NCBI GenBank assembly: GCA_910586445.1
Contig: CAJUHV010000090.1
Location: 1 to 13,357 of the forward strand
Reading direction: 5' to 3'
Source: an uncultured Eubacterium sp.
Lineage (GTDB): Bacteria > Bacillota > Clostridia > Lachnospirales > Lachnospiraceae
Length of the DNA: 13,357 nucleotides
The notes beneath the pieces are model-generated. The model did no database searches. It worked only from the letters and a program-made list of their open reading frames with translations, and was not told the origin of the DNA. Positions 1 through 8,007 of this stretch are shown one piece after another. How positions within the stretch are numbered: position 1 is the stretch's first letter; every line of letters starts with the position of its first letter. The position numbers were made by a program, and so were the translations under genes.

Positions 1-41
1 TTACAATGTGGTTTTGTTCTTTCAAATTTAGCCTTTGCCAT
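1..41 (-). CDS. tuf: Elongation factor Tu, N-terminal 13 codons only (partial)
   Basis: Read on the minus strand from the ATG at 41-39, the sequence encodes MAKAKFERTKPHC, the invariant opening of bacterial EF-Tu; the rest lies beyond the left edge of the window. EF-Tu is the GTPase that delivers aminoacyl-tRNA to the ribosomal A site. A strong ribosome binding site, AAGGAGGA (51-58), lies 9 bases before the start. It follows fusA in the usual str-operon order, but the 252-base gap contains a good promoter (104-132), so it can be transcribed on its own. The GTPase motifs are not in the window, so identity rests on these 13 residues plus position; both fit well. Confidence 0.93.
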   Translation of the reverse strand, partial: MAKAKFERTKPHC

Positions 42-103
42 TTTAAAACGTCCTCCTTAAAAAATGATACCCTTTGGGATATATAAATTATCGACTAATT
101 CGT

Positions 104-132
104 ATTATATTCGAAACTGCCTGATTTTTCAA
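104..132 (-). promoter_or_regulatory. Promoter for tuf
   Basis: On the minus strand there is TTGAAA (127-132), a 17-base spacer and a perfect TATAAT (104-109), giving a sigma-A type promoter about 60 bases upstream of the tuf start. It would give EF-Tu its own transcripts in addition to readthrough from fusA. No transcript evidence is available. Confidence 0.75.
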
Positions 133-172
133 GTAATTCCTAATATATTTCATCGTCTCTCAGCAAAATTTT

Positions 173-201
173 ATATTATTCGAAGCTGCCGGCTGATTCA
201 G
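173..201 (-). promoter_or_regulatory. Degenerate second copy of the tuf promoter
   Basis: Minus strand CTGAAT (196-201), 17-base spacer, TAATAT (173-178). The spacer matches that of the downstream promoter: both contain GGCAG followed by a pyrimidine-rich TTCGAA just before the -10 box. The -35 and -10 boxes are poorer than in the proximal copy, so it may be a weak upstream promoter or only the trace of a duplication. Confidence 0.4.
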
Positions 202-229
202 CATCACTGTCTGGCTAAACCGCCTTCTA

Positions 230-248
230 TATCCAGAAGATCTGGATA
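230..248 (-). other. Hairpin in the fusA-tuf gap
   Basis: TATCCAGA and TCTGGATA form 8-bp perfect arms around a 3-base loop (7 bp around 5 bases if the closing pair opens). It lies about 45 bases after the fusA stop in the transcribed direction. No T-run follows on the minus strand, so it is not a convincing terminator; it could protect the fusA 3' end or be a processing site. Confidence 0.4.
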
Positions 249-293
249 CATCCTATCAGCCGCAGCATTCTGATGCCGCTCATGCACCTCGAA

Positions 294-2411
294 TTATTTC
301 GCCTGTGCAGAAATTACCTTTTCCTGTACAGACTTCGGTACCTGCTCATATTTCTCAAAGAACATAGAGTAGTTGCCGCGTCCCTGTGTTCTGGAACGCA
401 GATCTGTAGAATATCCGAACATCTCTGCCAGCGGTACAAATGCACGTACAATCTTTCCGCCGCCGATATCGTCCATGCCTTCAATGCGTCCACGGCGCGA
501 ATTTAAGTCGCCGATTACGTCGCCCATGTACTCTTCCGGCATTGTTACTTCTACTTTCATGATCGGCTCTAAGATCGCCGGAGCCGCCTTAGACATTGCC
601 TCTTTGAAACACATAGATCCAGCGATATGGAATGCCATTTCGGATGAATCGACTTCATGGTAGGAACCATCGTATACAACAGCTTTGACGCCGAGTACCG
701 GGAAACCTGCAAGGATACCTGCTTTTGAAGCTTCTTCGATACCTTCTCCGACTGCCGGGATGTATTCCTTTGGAATAGAACCGCCGACAACCTCGGATTC
801 GAATTTAAATACTTCTTCACCGTTTGCATCCATCGGCTCAAAGCGGACTTTACAATGTCCGTATTGTCCACGTCCACCGGACTGTTTTGCGTATTTGTAT
901 TCCTGGTCAACCGATTTCGTAAATGTTTCTTTGTAAGCAACCTGCGGTGCACCTACGTTTGCTTCTACCTTGAACTCACGCAGCAGACGGTCTACAATAA
1001 TCTCCAGATGCAGCTCGCCCATGCCGGCTATGATTGTCTGGCCTGTTTCGTGGTCTGTATGCGCACGGAATGTAGGATCTTCTTCTGCCAGTTTTGCAAG
1101 AGCTTCCCCCATCTTGCCCTGGCCTGCTTTTGTCTTAGGCTCGATCGCAAGCTCGATAACAGGCTCTGGAAATTCCATGGATTCCAGAATTACCGGATGC
1201 TGGTCATCACAGATTGTATCACCTGTCGTTGTCAGCTTGAATCCGACTGCGGCCGCAATATCACCAGAATATACCTTATCCAGCTCTGCCCTCTTATTGG
1301 CATGCATCTGCAGCAGGCGGCCTACGCGTTCTTTTTTATCTTTTGTCGCGTTCAGCACATAAGAACCGGATTTTAATATACCTGAGTATACACGGATAAA
1401 TGCAAGCTTGCCGACAAATGGGTCAGTCATGATTTTAAATGCAAGTGCAGAGAACGGCTCTTCATCTGAAGAATGTCTCTCTACTTCATTTCCTTCTAAG
1501 TCAACACCTTTGATTGATGCTACATCTGTTGGTGCTGGCATGTATTCCAATACTGCATCAAGCAGCTTCTGTACACCCTTGTTGCGGTATGCAGAACCAC
1601 AGCATACAGGCACTGCAGTACATTCACAGGTAGCCCTGCGCAGTACTTTCTTTAAGTCCTCTACAGATGGTTCTTCACCTTCCAGATACTGCATCATCAG
1701 ATCATCATCTAATTCACAGATTTTTTCGATCAGTTCTGTACGGTATTCTTCTGCCTGATCTTTCATATCATCAGGTATTGCAGTTATGGAGATGTCATCT
1801 CCCTTATCATCATTGTATATATATGCTTCCATTTCAAACAGATCGATAATTCCCTGGAATTCATCTTCTTTTCCAATCGGAAGCTGTAAAATAATTGCGT
1901 TTTTGCCTAATCTCGTACGGATCTGTTTAACAGCACCGTAGAAATCAGCACCAAGGATGTCCATTTTGTTAATAAATGCCATTCTCGGTACATTATAGGT
2001 ATCTGCCTGACGCCATACATTTTCTGACTGAGGCTCTACGCCGCCTTTTGCACAGAATACGCCTACCGCGCCGTCCAATACACGCAGCGAACGCTCAACT
2101 TCAACTGTAAAGTCAACGTGTCCCGGAGTATCAATGATATTGATACGATGTTCCAAAGCACCCTGCTTTACTTTTGTATGGTCTTCCAGGGTCCAGTGAC
2201 ATGTTGTAGCGGCTGAAGTAATTGTGATACCCCTCTCCTGCTCCTGTTCCATCCAGTCCATCGTGGCAGTACCTTCATGAGTATCACCAATCTTATAGTT
2301 AATACCGGTATAGTATAAAATACGCTCTGTCAATGTGGTCTTGCCTGCATCGATATGAGCCATAATACCGATATTTCTGGTTCTCTCTAATGGATATTCT
2401 CTTCCAGCCAA
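294..2411 (-). CDS. fusA: Elongation factor G (TTG start)
   Basis: This 705-residue EF-G is the cytoplasmic GTPase that translocates tRNAs and mRNA after peptide bond formation and splits post-termination ribosomes with RRF. The GTPase domain shows the P-loop AHIDAGKT (18-25), switch I GITIT (61-65), DTPGH (94-98, with the catalytic-type His98), NKMD (148-151) and a CGSA motif near 267. The rest extends through domains II-V to a typical C-terminus (SRTQGRGNYSMFFEKYEQVP near 680-700). The start is TTG at 2411-2409: it encodes the family start MAGREYPLERTRNIG and has AGGAGG (2420-2425) 8 bases upstream. Length is normal for EF-G. It lies 104 bases after rpsG with no evident terminator between them, so cotranscription with rpsL and rpsG is likely. 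It looks like the canonical EF-G rather than a Tet(M)-type or EF-G2 paralogue. Confidence 0.97.
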   Translation of the reverse strand: MAGREYPLERTRNIGIMAHIDAGKTTLTERILYYTGINYKIGDTHEGTATMDWMEQEQERGITITSAATTCHWTLEDHTKVKQGALEHRINIIDTPGHVDFTVEVERSLRVLDGAVGVFCAKGGVEPQSENVWRQADTYNVPRMAFINKMDILGADFYGAVKQIRTRLGKNAIILQLPIGKEDEFQGIIDLFEMEAYIYNDDKGDDISITAIPDDMKDQAEEYRTELIEKICELDDDLMMQYLEGEEPSVEDLKKVLRRATCECTAVPVCCGSAYRNKGVQKLLDAVLEYMPAPTDVASIKGVDLEGNEVERHSSDEEPFSALAFKIMTDPFVGKLAFIRVYSGILKSGSYVLNATKDKKERVGRLLQMHANKRAELDKVYSGDIAAAVGFKLTTTGDTICDDQHPVILESMEFPEPVIELAIEPKTKAGQGKMGEALAKLAEEDPTFRAHTDHETGQTIIAGMGELHLEIIVDRLLREFKVEANVGAPQVAYKETFTKSVDQEYKYAKQSGGRGQYGHCKVRFEPMDANGEEVFKFESEVVGGSIPKEYIPAVGEGIEEASKAGILAGFPVLGVKAVVYDGSYHEVDSSEMAFHIAGSMCFKEAMSKAAPAILEPIMKVEVTMPEEYMGDVIGDLNSRRGRIEGMDDIGGGKIVRAFVPLAEMFGYSTDLRSRTQGRGNYSMFFEKYEQVPKSVQEKVISAQAK

Positions 2412-2474
2412 GATTTTTTCCTCCTAAACCTTCTATACGCCATATGCACGCAGAATCAGCGCGGCATGACGCTT

Positions 2475-2492
2475 CCCTGAGATCGATCAGGG
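2475..2492 (-). other. Small hairpin in the rpsG-fusA gap
   Basis: CCCTGA and TCAGGG are 6-bp arms around a 6-base loop, midway between the rpsG stop and the fusA start. No T-run follows on the minus strand, so readthrough into fusA is expected. A TATAAT-like element (minus strand, near 2497-2503) lies just upstream but has no acceptable -35 box. Confidence 0.3.
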
Positions 2493-2515
2493 TAAATTAT
2501 AATGCAAAATGCACA

Positions 2516-2986
2516 CTAGAAACGGTAATGGGCAAATGCCTTGTTTGCTTCTGCCATTTTGTGCATATCTTCTTTACGCTTAACAGATGCTCCCGTACTG
2601 TTTGCCGCATCCATGATTTCGTTTGCCAGACGCTCTTCCATTGTCTTTTCTGAACGCTTGCGTGAAAACATGGTCAGCCAGCGAAGAGCCAGTGCCTGAC
2701 GGCGGTCAGGCCGTACTTCGATCGGCACCTGATAGGTAGCGCCGCCGATACGTCTTGCTTTTACTTCAAGCACAGGCATAATATTGTTCATTGCATCTTC
2801 AAACACTTCCAGCGCAGGACGGTCTGTCTTTTCTGCTACCCTGTCAAATGCATGATATACAATCTTTTGTGCGATACCTTTCTTGCCATCCAACATGATA
2901 TTGTTAATAAGCTTGGTAACGACTGTATTGTTGTAAATTGGATCAGCTAATACTTCTCTTTTCTGAGTATGTCCTTTACGTGGCAC
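2516..2986 (-). CDS. rpsG: 30S ribosomal protein S7 (GTG start)
   Basis: S7 is a primary binding protein of the 3' major domain of 16S rRNA; it nucleates the head of the 30S subunit and sits near the E site and mRNA exit. Starting from GTG at 2986-2984 gives a 156-residue protein, the standard bacterial length, beginning V/MPRKGHTQKREVLADPIYNN and containing the conserved RRIGGATYQVPIEVRPDRRQ segment. The frame is open 31 codons further upstream to an ATG at 3079, but that extension does not match S7. The GTG has AAGGAGG (2995-3001) 8 bases before it, which decides the start. It lies 410 bases downstream of rpsL, a long gap for this pair, and 104 bases before fusA. In E. coli S7 represses its own operon by binding the rpsL-rpsG gap; whether that happens here is unknown. 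Confidence 0.97.
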   Translation of the reverse strand: MPRKGHTQKREVLADPIYNNTVVTKLINNIMLDGKKGIAQKIVYHAFDRVAEKTDRPALEVFEDAMNNIMPVLEVKARRIGGATYQVPIEVRPDRRQALALRWLTMFSRKRSEKTMEERLANEIMDAANSTGASVKRKEDMHKMAEANKAFAHYRF

Positions 2987-3396
2987 GATACTTCCCTCCT
3001 TAATCATTTTTCGCCGTCCGGCTGCATTTAAGCTGCCTCCAGACAGATGCATAATTCCGATTAATTCAACGGTACTCACATGTTGTGTTACGTGCTGAAA
3101 TATTTATATATAAACGGCTGCTGCAGCGCTTATAAGCCCTGCACAAATAATTCCAACACTAACCTCTATCTGAGTTCTGAGTTTTTCACCCTATCAGCAC
3201 TTTTACAGATCCGTATGGTTATACAAAATCTGTCCAGCGCTTGAGATACCTTGAGTCACTTCAAGTTGATCTGGTCAACTAAAGTGCCGCTTTGATATGA
3301 TCAGATGCGCACTGAAACCTTCGTTCCATTGCTCCGCTAAAATAATATTTTAATATGATCTTTGATTTCTGCCTTTTAGGCAGGGACTTTCCGATC
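2987..3396 (-). other. Long rpsL-rpsG intergenic region, structured, no gene seen
   Basis: No convincing coding sequence lies in these 410 bases. The open frames that enter it are an upstream extension of rpsG and an out-of-frame overlap of the rpsL end. In transcription order it holds a hairpin (CTGCCT, 3-base loop, AGGCAG; 3369-3383) just after rpsL, a second hairpin (AGTTGA, 5-base loop, TCAACT; 3264-3280) next to several CTTGAG/CTCAAG repeats (about 3241-3265), a possible weak promoter (3129-3156), and the S7 ribosome binding site. Neither hairpin is followed by a T-run, so rpsL and rpsG are probably cotranscribed. Confidence 0.6.
3129..3156 (-). promoter_or_regulatory. Possible weak promoter upstream of rpsG
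   Basis: Minus strand TTGGAA (3151-3156), a 16-base spacer, then TATAAG (3129-3134). Each box is one or two bases from consensus and the spacing is acceptable. It would add an internal promoter for rpsG-fusA about 140 bases before rpsG. AT-rich sequence makes chance matches likely, so confidence is low. Confidence 0.25.
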
Positions 3397-3819
3397 TTAT
3401 TTTTTAGCGTCTTTCGGCCTCTTAGCGCCATACTTAGAACGCGCCTGACGTCTGTTAGCAACACCTGCCGTATCAAGTGTACCTCTGATAATGTGGTATC
3501 TTGTACCAGGTAAATCCTTTACCCTGCCGCCTCGGATCAGAACAACGCTATGCTCCTGTAAGTTATGGCCTTCGCCCGGAATATAGCTTGTTACTTCGAT
3601 TCCATTAGAAAGACGTACTCTGGCAATCTTTCTAAGCGCTGAGTTAGGTTTCTTAGGAGTTGCTGTCTTAACAGCAGTACAAACACCACGCTTCTGTGGA
3701 GAAGCTGTATCTGTTGCCTTCTTCTGCAGGGAATTGTAACCTTTCTGAAGTGCCGGTGCTGTAGACTTCTTTACAGCTGTTTTTCTTCCTTTTCTTACTA
3801 ACTGGTTAAATGTTGGCAT
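3397..3819 (-). CDS. rpsL: 30S ribosomal protein S12
   Basis: S12 lies at the decoding centre of the 30S subunit and helps set translational accuracy; it is the classical streptomycin target protein. The 140-residue product starts MPTFNQLVRKGRKTAVKK, has the roughly 14-residue insertion before SPQKRGVC that separates Gram-positive S12 from the 124-residue E. coli protein, and keeps PKKPNSALRK (55-64) and RGGRVKDLPG (96-105). Lys57 and Lys101 correspond to the two lysines whose substitution usually gives streptomycin resistance, so the allele looks sensitive. Asp102 is the residue that RimO methylthiolates in E. coli. The ATG at 3819 has AGGAGGTG (3826-3833) upstream; an in-frame ATG 24 codons earlier (3891) would start about at the predicted transcript start and does not match S12. 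It is the first gene after the rpoC terminator and has its own promoter. Confidence 0.98.
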   Translation of the reverse strand: MPTFNQLVRKGRKTAVKKSTAPALQKGYNSLQKKATDTASPQKRGVCTAVKTATPKKPNSALRKIARVRLSNGIEVTSYIPGEGHNLQEHSVVLIRGGRVKDLPGTRYHIIRGTLDTAGVANRRQARSKYGAKRPKDAKK

Positions 3820-3847
3820 TATTTTCACCTCCTGTATTTTATATGAT

Positions 3848-3870
3848 GTGTATGAAATTATACAATACAC
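3848..3870 (-). other. Small inverted repeat in the rpsL leader
   Basis: GTGTAT and ATACAC form 6-bp arms around an 11-base loop, between the rpsL promoter and its ribosome binding site. It could fold in the 5' leader of the rpsL mRNA. No known ribosomal-protein leader motif was recognised. Confidence 0.25.
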
Positions 3871-3899
3871 CAACGGTATAAACCTATACACGCTAGAAT

Positions 3900-3928
3900 A
3901 TTATATATAGAGTTTTCCAGAAAGTCAA
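3900..3928 (-). promoter_or_regulatory. Promoter of the rpsL-rpsG-fusA unit
   Basis: Minus strand TTGACT (3923-3928), 17-base spacer and a perfect TATAAT (3900-3905), an almost consensus sigma-A promoter. It lies about 80 bases upstream of rpsL, downstream of the rpoC terminator, giving a predicted leader of roughly 70-75 bases. Position and quality together make it the likely main promoter for the str genes. Confidence 0.88.
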
Positions 3929-3997
3929 GGAAGATTTCTCATTTTCAGCGCATTTTGGCATATTGCACTGTTTATCTGATATTTTTCCCAAATTTTA

Positions 3998-4041
3998 GAA
4001 AAAAATACCATCTAAAATCTTATTATTTTAGATGGTATTTT
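3998..4041 (-). terminator. Intrinsic terminator of rpoBC
   Basis: A perfect 17-bp inverted repeat (arms 4002-4018 and 4025-4041, 6-base loop) begins 28 bases after the rpoC stop. On the minus strand the 3' arm runs into seven consecutive T residues, the signature of an intrinsic terminator. The stem is AT-rich, with only three G-C pairs, which is unusual, but its length compensates. The plus strand side also ends in TTTT, though no plus-strand gene points at it. Confidence 0.9.
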
Positions 4042-4068
4042 CATTGTATACATTGTAAGCTTAAATTA

Positions 4069-7000
4069 TTAATCAATCACTGCTAACTTTTCATTATCCG
4101 GCCTTTTCGCCCCGCTTTCTTCAAGTCCGGCTCCTGCTGTCAGATCGTCCGAATATCTGTTTCTGGCTGCAGGCTGCGCATAAGAATCCCTCAAGCCTGC
4201 TGTCTCATGATATCCGAGGCCGTCTGCCTGTGGATCATCCTGCGGCGTGCCATATTCTTCATCGCAGGCACCCTCTTCATACAGGCCTTCTTCGTCCTCC
4301 ATATCCGCCTCATCGCCTTCATCCATCAGATCATCGTCTTCCATATCCCCGTCAGACAGATCTGTGCCTTTTGCAGCACCTGCGCCTTCTTCAAAATCAG
4401 AAAACTCTTCCTCGCCGAATAATTCTTCCTCTTCATTCAGATCCGAATCCAGCTTGATGCTGCGGTACAGTTTCATGCCTGTTCCTGCTGGAATCAGCTT
4501 ACCCAGGATTACATTTTCCTTTAATCCGATCAGCGGATCGATCTTTCCCTTAATGGCTGCTTCTGTCAGCACCTTGGTCGTCTCCTGGAAAGAAGCTGCT
4601 GACAGGAAGGAATTTGTAGCCAGCGAAGCTTTCGTAATACCGAGAAGAACCTGAACGCCTTCTGCAGGCTCTAATTCTTCTTTTTCCAGCCGTTCATTTG
4701 CATCGTCGAAGTCCAGATTATCTACCAGTGTACCCGGCAGGAAATCAGAATCTCCATTATTTTCAATACGAATCTTTTTGAGCATCTGGCGGACAATCAC
4801 CTCAATATGCTTATCGTTGATTTCCACACCCTGCAGGCGGTATACACGCTGCACCTCACGCAGCAGGTAGTCCTGAACGGCACGCACACCTTTGATCTTC
4901 AAAATATCATGCGGATTTACCGAACCTTCTGTCAGCTCATCACCTGCTTCAAGCAGTGCACCGTCCATAACCTTGATACGTGATCCGTATGGAATCAGGT
5001 AGGTTTTGGTCTCGCCGGATTCCTGATTTGTTACAATGATCTCACGTTTTTTCTTTGTATCCTTAATCGTGGCTACTCCGCCGAATTCCGTAATAATTGC
5101 AAGTCCTTTCGGCTTTCTGGCCTCAAACAATTCCTCTACACGAGGAAGACCCTGTGTGATGTCGTCACCGGCAACGCCGCCTGAGTGGAATGTACGCATC
5201 GTAAGCTGCGTACCCGGCTCACCAATGGACTGTGCGGCAATAATGCCGATTGCTTCACCGACCTGCACGGACTGTCCGGTAGCCATATTGGTACCGTAGC
5301 ATTTTGCACAGACACCGACATGTGAGCGGCAGGTCAGGATCGTACGGATTTTTACCTTTGAAATCGGCTCTCCGTTTTCATCTACACCTATGCTCATAAT
5401 TTTGGCTGCACGCCTCGGCGTAATCATATGATTTTCCTTTACCAGCACATTGCCGTCCTTATCACAGATCGTCTCGCAGGAGAACCGTCCGGTAAGCCTT
5501 TCCTGCAGGCTTTCGATTTCTTCCTTGCCGTCCATAAATGCAGTTACGACCATGCCCGGAATCTCTCTGTCTTTTCCTTCATTACAGTCCGATTCACGTA
5601 CGATCAGATCCTGCGATACGTCTACCAGACGTCTGGTCAGATAACCAGAGTCTGCCGTACGCAGTGCTGTATCCGACATACCTTTTCTGGCTCCATGCGC
5701 AGACATGAAATACTCCAATACGTCCAGTCCCTCACGGAAATTGGACTTGATCGGCATCTCGATTGTCCTTCCGGTTGTATCTGCCATCAGCCCGCGCATG
5801 CCTGCAAGCTGCTTGATCTGTTTGTCAGAACCACGCGCCCCGGAATCCGCCATCATGAAAATATTGTTGTATTTATCTAGTCCTGACAGCAGCGCGCGTG
5901 TCAGCTCATCATCGGTTTCCTTCCATACTTCTACGACTTCTTTATAACGCTCTTCCTCTGTAATAAGCCCTCGCTTGTACTGCTTTGTAATTCTGTCCAC
6001 CGTATCCTGCGCAGCATTGATCAGCTCCGGCTTCTGAGGCGGCACGGTCATATCTGAAATCGATACGGTCATGGCAGCCCTTGTAGAATATTTATATCCC
6101 ATGGATTTGATATCATCCAGCACTTCTGCGGTCTTTGTTGCACCATGCACATTGATGACCTTTTCCAGAATCTGTTTTAGCTGCTTTTTCGCCACATGGA
6201 AATCCACTTCCAAAAGCATCTCATTTTCCGGGAGGCTGCGGTCAATAAAGCCCAGATCCTGCGGGATAATCTCGTTAAATATAAATCTTCCTAACGTAGA
6301 CTCAATAATTCCGCTTTTTACGGTGCCGTCCGCCATTTTTTTGCGCACACGCACATGGATGCGGCTGTGCAGCGTACATGCCTGATTTTCATAAGCCAGT
6401 ATCGCTTCGTTTACATTTTTATAAAAACATCCTTCTCCCAGAGAGCCAGGACGTTCCTGTGTCAGATAATAAATACCAAGCACCATATCCTGCGACGGCA
6501 CTGCCACCGGCCCGCCGTCTGAAGGTTTTAACAGGTTATTCGGCGACAGCAGCATAAACCGGCATTCTGCCTGCGCTTCCTGTGATAATGGAAGATGCGC
6601 AGCCATCTGGTCGCCGTCAAAGTCTGCATTGTATGCGGTACATACCAGCGGGTGCAGCTTAATCGCCTTACCCTCTACTAAGATCGGCTCAAAAGCCTGA
6701 ATGCCGAGACGATGCAGCGTAGGCGCACGGTTTAACATAACCGGATGTTCTTTGATAACTTCTTCCAGAACGTCCCATACCTCGGTCTGTAAGCGCTCTA
6801 CCATTTTCTTTGCACTTTTAATATTGTGCGCGGTGCCGTTTGATACAAGTTCTTTCATTACAAACGGCTTAAACAGCTCAATCGCCATTTCCTTTGGAAG
6901 CCCGCACTGATATATTTTAAGCTCCGGCCCTACTACGATAACAGACCGCCCGGAATAATCCACACGTTTTCCAAGCAGGTTCTGCCGGAAACGTCCGCCT

Positions 7001-7992
7001 TTTCCTTTTAACATATCAGACAAAGATTTCAGTGCACGGTTGCCAGGCCCTGTAACCGGACGCCCTCTTCTGCCATTATCAATCAGCGCATCGACCGCCT
7101 CCTGCAGCATACGCTTTTCGTTGCGGACAATAATATCCGGCGCTCCCAGCTCAAGCAGCCTTCTTAAACGGTTGTTGCGGTTTATAATTCTTCGGTACAG
7201 GTCATTTAAGTCAGACGTTGCAAATCGTCCGCCGTCCAGCTGTACCATCGGGCGCAGGTCTGGCGGAAGGACAGGGATCACTGTCATAATCATCCATTCC
7301 GGTTTATTTCCCGATTCATAAAATGCATCTACGACTTCTAATCTCTTAATAATTCTGGCACGCTTCTGCCCGGTAGCGTCTTTTAACGCTGCCTTTAATG
7401 AAATAGAATCTTTCTCTAAATCAATTGCCTGCAGCAGCTCTAAAATCGATTCTGCCCCCATGCCTGTACGAAACGCGCTGCCGTATTTTTCTCTGGCCTC
7501 CTGATACTCGCTTTCAGATAATACCTGTTTATAGCTCAGCTCTGTCGTACCCGGATCTAACACGATATAAGAAGCAAAATACAATACCTTTTCCAATGTC
7601 CTAGGCGACAGGTCGAGGATCAGTCCCATACGGCTTGGTATTCCTTTAAAATACCAGATATGGGAAACCGGGGCTGCCAACTCAATATGCCCCATGCGCT
7701 CCCTGCGCACGCTTGCTTTTGTAATTTCTACACCGCAGCGGTCACAGACCACGCCTTTATAACGTATCTTTTTATATTTTCCACAGTGACATTCCCAGTC
7801 CTTGCTCGGCCCAAAGATCTTTTCACAATACAGACCGTCTTTTTCCGGCTTTAAAGTACGATAATTGATCGTCTCAGGTTTTTTTACTTCTCCCTTGGAC
7901 CATTCCCTGATTTTTTCCGGCGAGGCCAGACCAATCTGGATCGCATCAAACTGAATTGGCTGATTGGTTTCTTCATTCATTATTTCTGACAT
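4069..7992 (-). CDS. rpoC: DNA-directed RNA polymerase subunit beta' with acidic C-terminal tail
   Basis: This 1307-residue beta' subunit holds the catalytic Mg2+ and much of the DNA and RNA channel. Visible elements in order: first zinc site (Cys68, Cys70, Cys83, Cys86), clamp and rudder region, catalytic NADFDGD (455-461; Asp457, 459, 461), the bridge helix around 754-795, second zinc site (Cys888, Cys895, Cys898 with Cys839 as the likely fourth ligand) and the trigger loop beginning near MRTFHSGG (932-939). The conserved core ends near residue 1183 (PAGTGMKLYRSIKLDSD). About 124 further residues form a low-complexity tail; 1186-1245 is very rich in Asp and Glu, and the last 50 are less charged. 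This makes it longer than Bacillus RpoC (about 1200). The start ATG at 7992 has AAGGGAG (8001-8007) 8 bases upstream; Met5 would lie too far from it. The gap to rpoB is 15 bases, so the two genes are cotranscribed. Confidence 0.98.
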   Translation of the reverse strand: MSEIMNEETNQPIQFDAIQIGLASPEKIREWSKGEVKKPETINYRTLKPEKDGLYCEKIFGPSKDWECHCGKYKKIRYKGVVCDRCGVEITKASVRRERMGHIELAAPVSHIWYFKGIPSRMGLILDLSPRTLEKVLYFASYIVLDPGTTELSYKQVLSESEYQEAREKYGSAFRTGMGAESILELLQAIDLEKDSISLKAALKDATGQKRARIIKRLEVVDAFYESGNKPEWMIMTVIPVLPPDLRPMVQLDGGRFATSDLNDLYRRIINRNNRLRRLLELGAPDIIVRNEKRMLQEAVDALIDNGRRGRPVTGPGNRALKSLSDMLKGKGGRFRQNLLGKRVDYSGRSVIVVGPELKIYQCGLPKEMAIELFKPFVMKELVSNGTAHNIKSAKKMVERLQTEVWDVLEEVIKEHPVMLNRAPTLHRLGIQAFEPILVEGKAIKLHPLVCTAYNADFDGDQMAAHLPLSQEAQAECRFMLLSPNNLLKPSDGGPVAVPSQDMVLGIYYLTQERPGSLGEGCFYKNVNEAILAYENQACTLHSRIHVRVRKKMADGTVKSGIIESTLGRFIFNEIIPQDLGFIDRSLPENEMLLEVDFHVAKKQLKQILEKVINVHGATKTAEVLDDIKSMGYKYSTRAAMTVSISDMTVPPQKPELINAAQDTVDRITKQYKRGLITEEERYKEVVEVWKETDDELTRALLSGLDKYNNIFMMADSGARGSDKQIKQLAGMRGLMADTTGRTIEMPIKSNFREGLDVLEYFMSAHGARKGMSDTALRTADSGYLTRRLVDVSQDLIVRESDCNEGKDREIPGMVVTAFMDGKEEIESLQERLTGRFSCETICDKDGNVLVKENHMITPRRAAKIMSIGVDENGEPISKVKIRTILTCRSHVGVCAKCYGTNMATGQSVQVGEAIGIIAAQSIGEPGTQLTMRTFHSGGVAGDDITQGLPRVEELFEARKPKGLAIITEFGGVATIKDTKKKREIIVTNQESGETKTYLIPYGSRIKVMDGALLEAGDELTEGSVNPHDILKIKGVRAVQDYLLREVQRVYRLQGVEINDKHIEVIVRQMLKKIRIENNGDSDFLPGTLVDNLDFDDANERLEKEELEPAEGVQVLLGITKASLATNSFLSAASFQETTKVLTEAAIKGKIDPLIGLKENVILGKLIPAGTGMKLYRSIKLDSDLNEEEELFGEEEFSDFEEGAGAAKGTDLSDGDMEDDDLMDEGDEADMEDEEGLYEEGACDEEYGTPQDDPQADGLGYHETAGLRDSYAQPAARNRYSDDLTAGAGLEESGAKRPDNEKLAVID

Positions 7993-8007
7993 ATATGGCG
8001 CTCCCTT

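Noticed and set aside
855..1376. 173-codon plus-strand open frame inside fusA
   Set aside because: Antisense to a strongly conserved EF-G coding region, Cys/Phe-rich and without family resemblance.
2987..3079. 31-codon upstream extension of rpsG
   Set aside because: The extension does not resemble S7 and the GTG at 2986 has an ideal ribosome binding site giving the standard 156 residues.
3369..3383. Hairpin after rpsL as an intrinsic terminator
   Set aside because: The 6-bp stem is followed by A-rich, not T-rich, sequence on the transcribed strand.
3279..3476. 65-codon minus-strand frame across the rpsL 3' end
   Set aside because: It overlaps rpsL in another frame, has no ribosome binding site and is explained by rpsL itself.
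3820..4068. A ybxF/L7Ae-type gene expected between rpoC and rpsL by analogy with Bacillus
   Set aside because: The 249 bases hold only the terminator, the promoter and the rpsL leader; no coding frame is present.
4247..4654. 135-codon plus-strand open frame opposite the end of rpoC
   Set aside because: Complement of Asp/Glu codons gives Ser/Phe-rich nonsense; no ribosome binding site, and it lies wholly inside rpoC.
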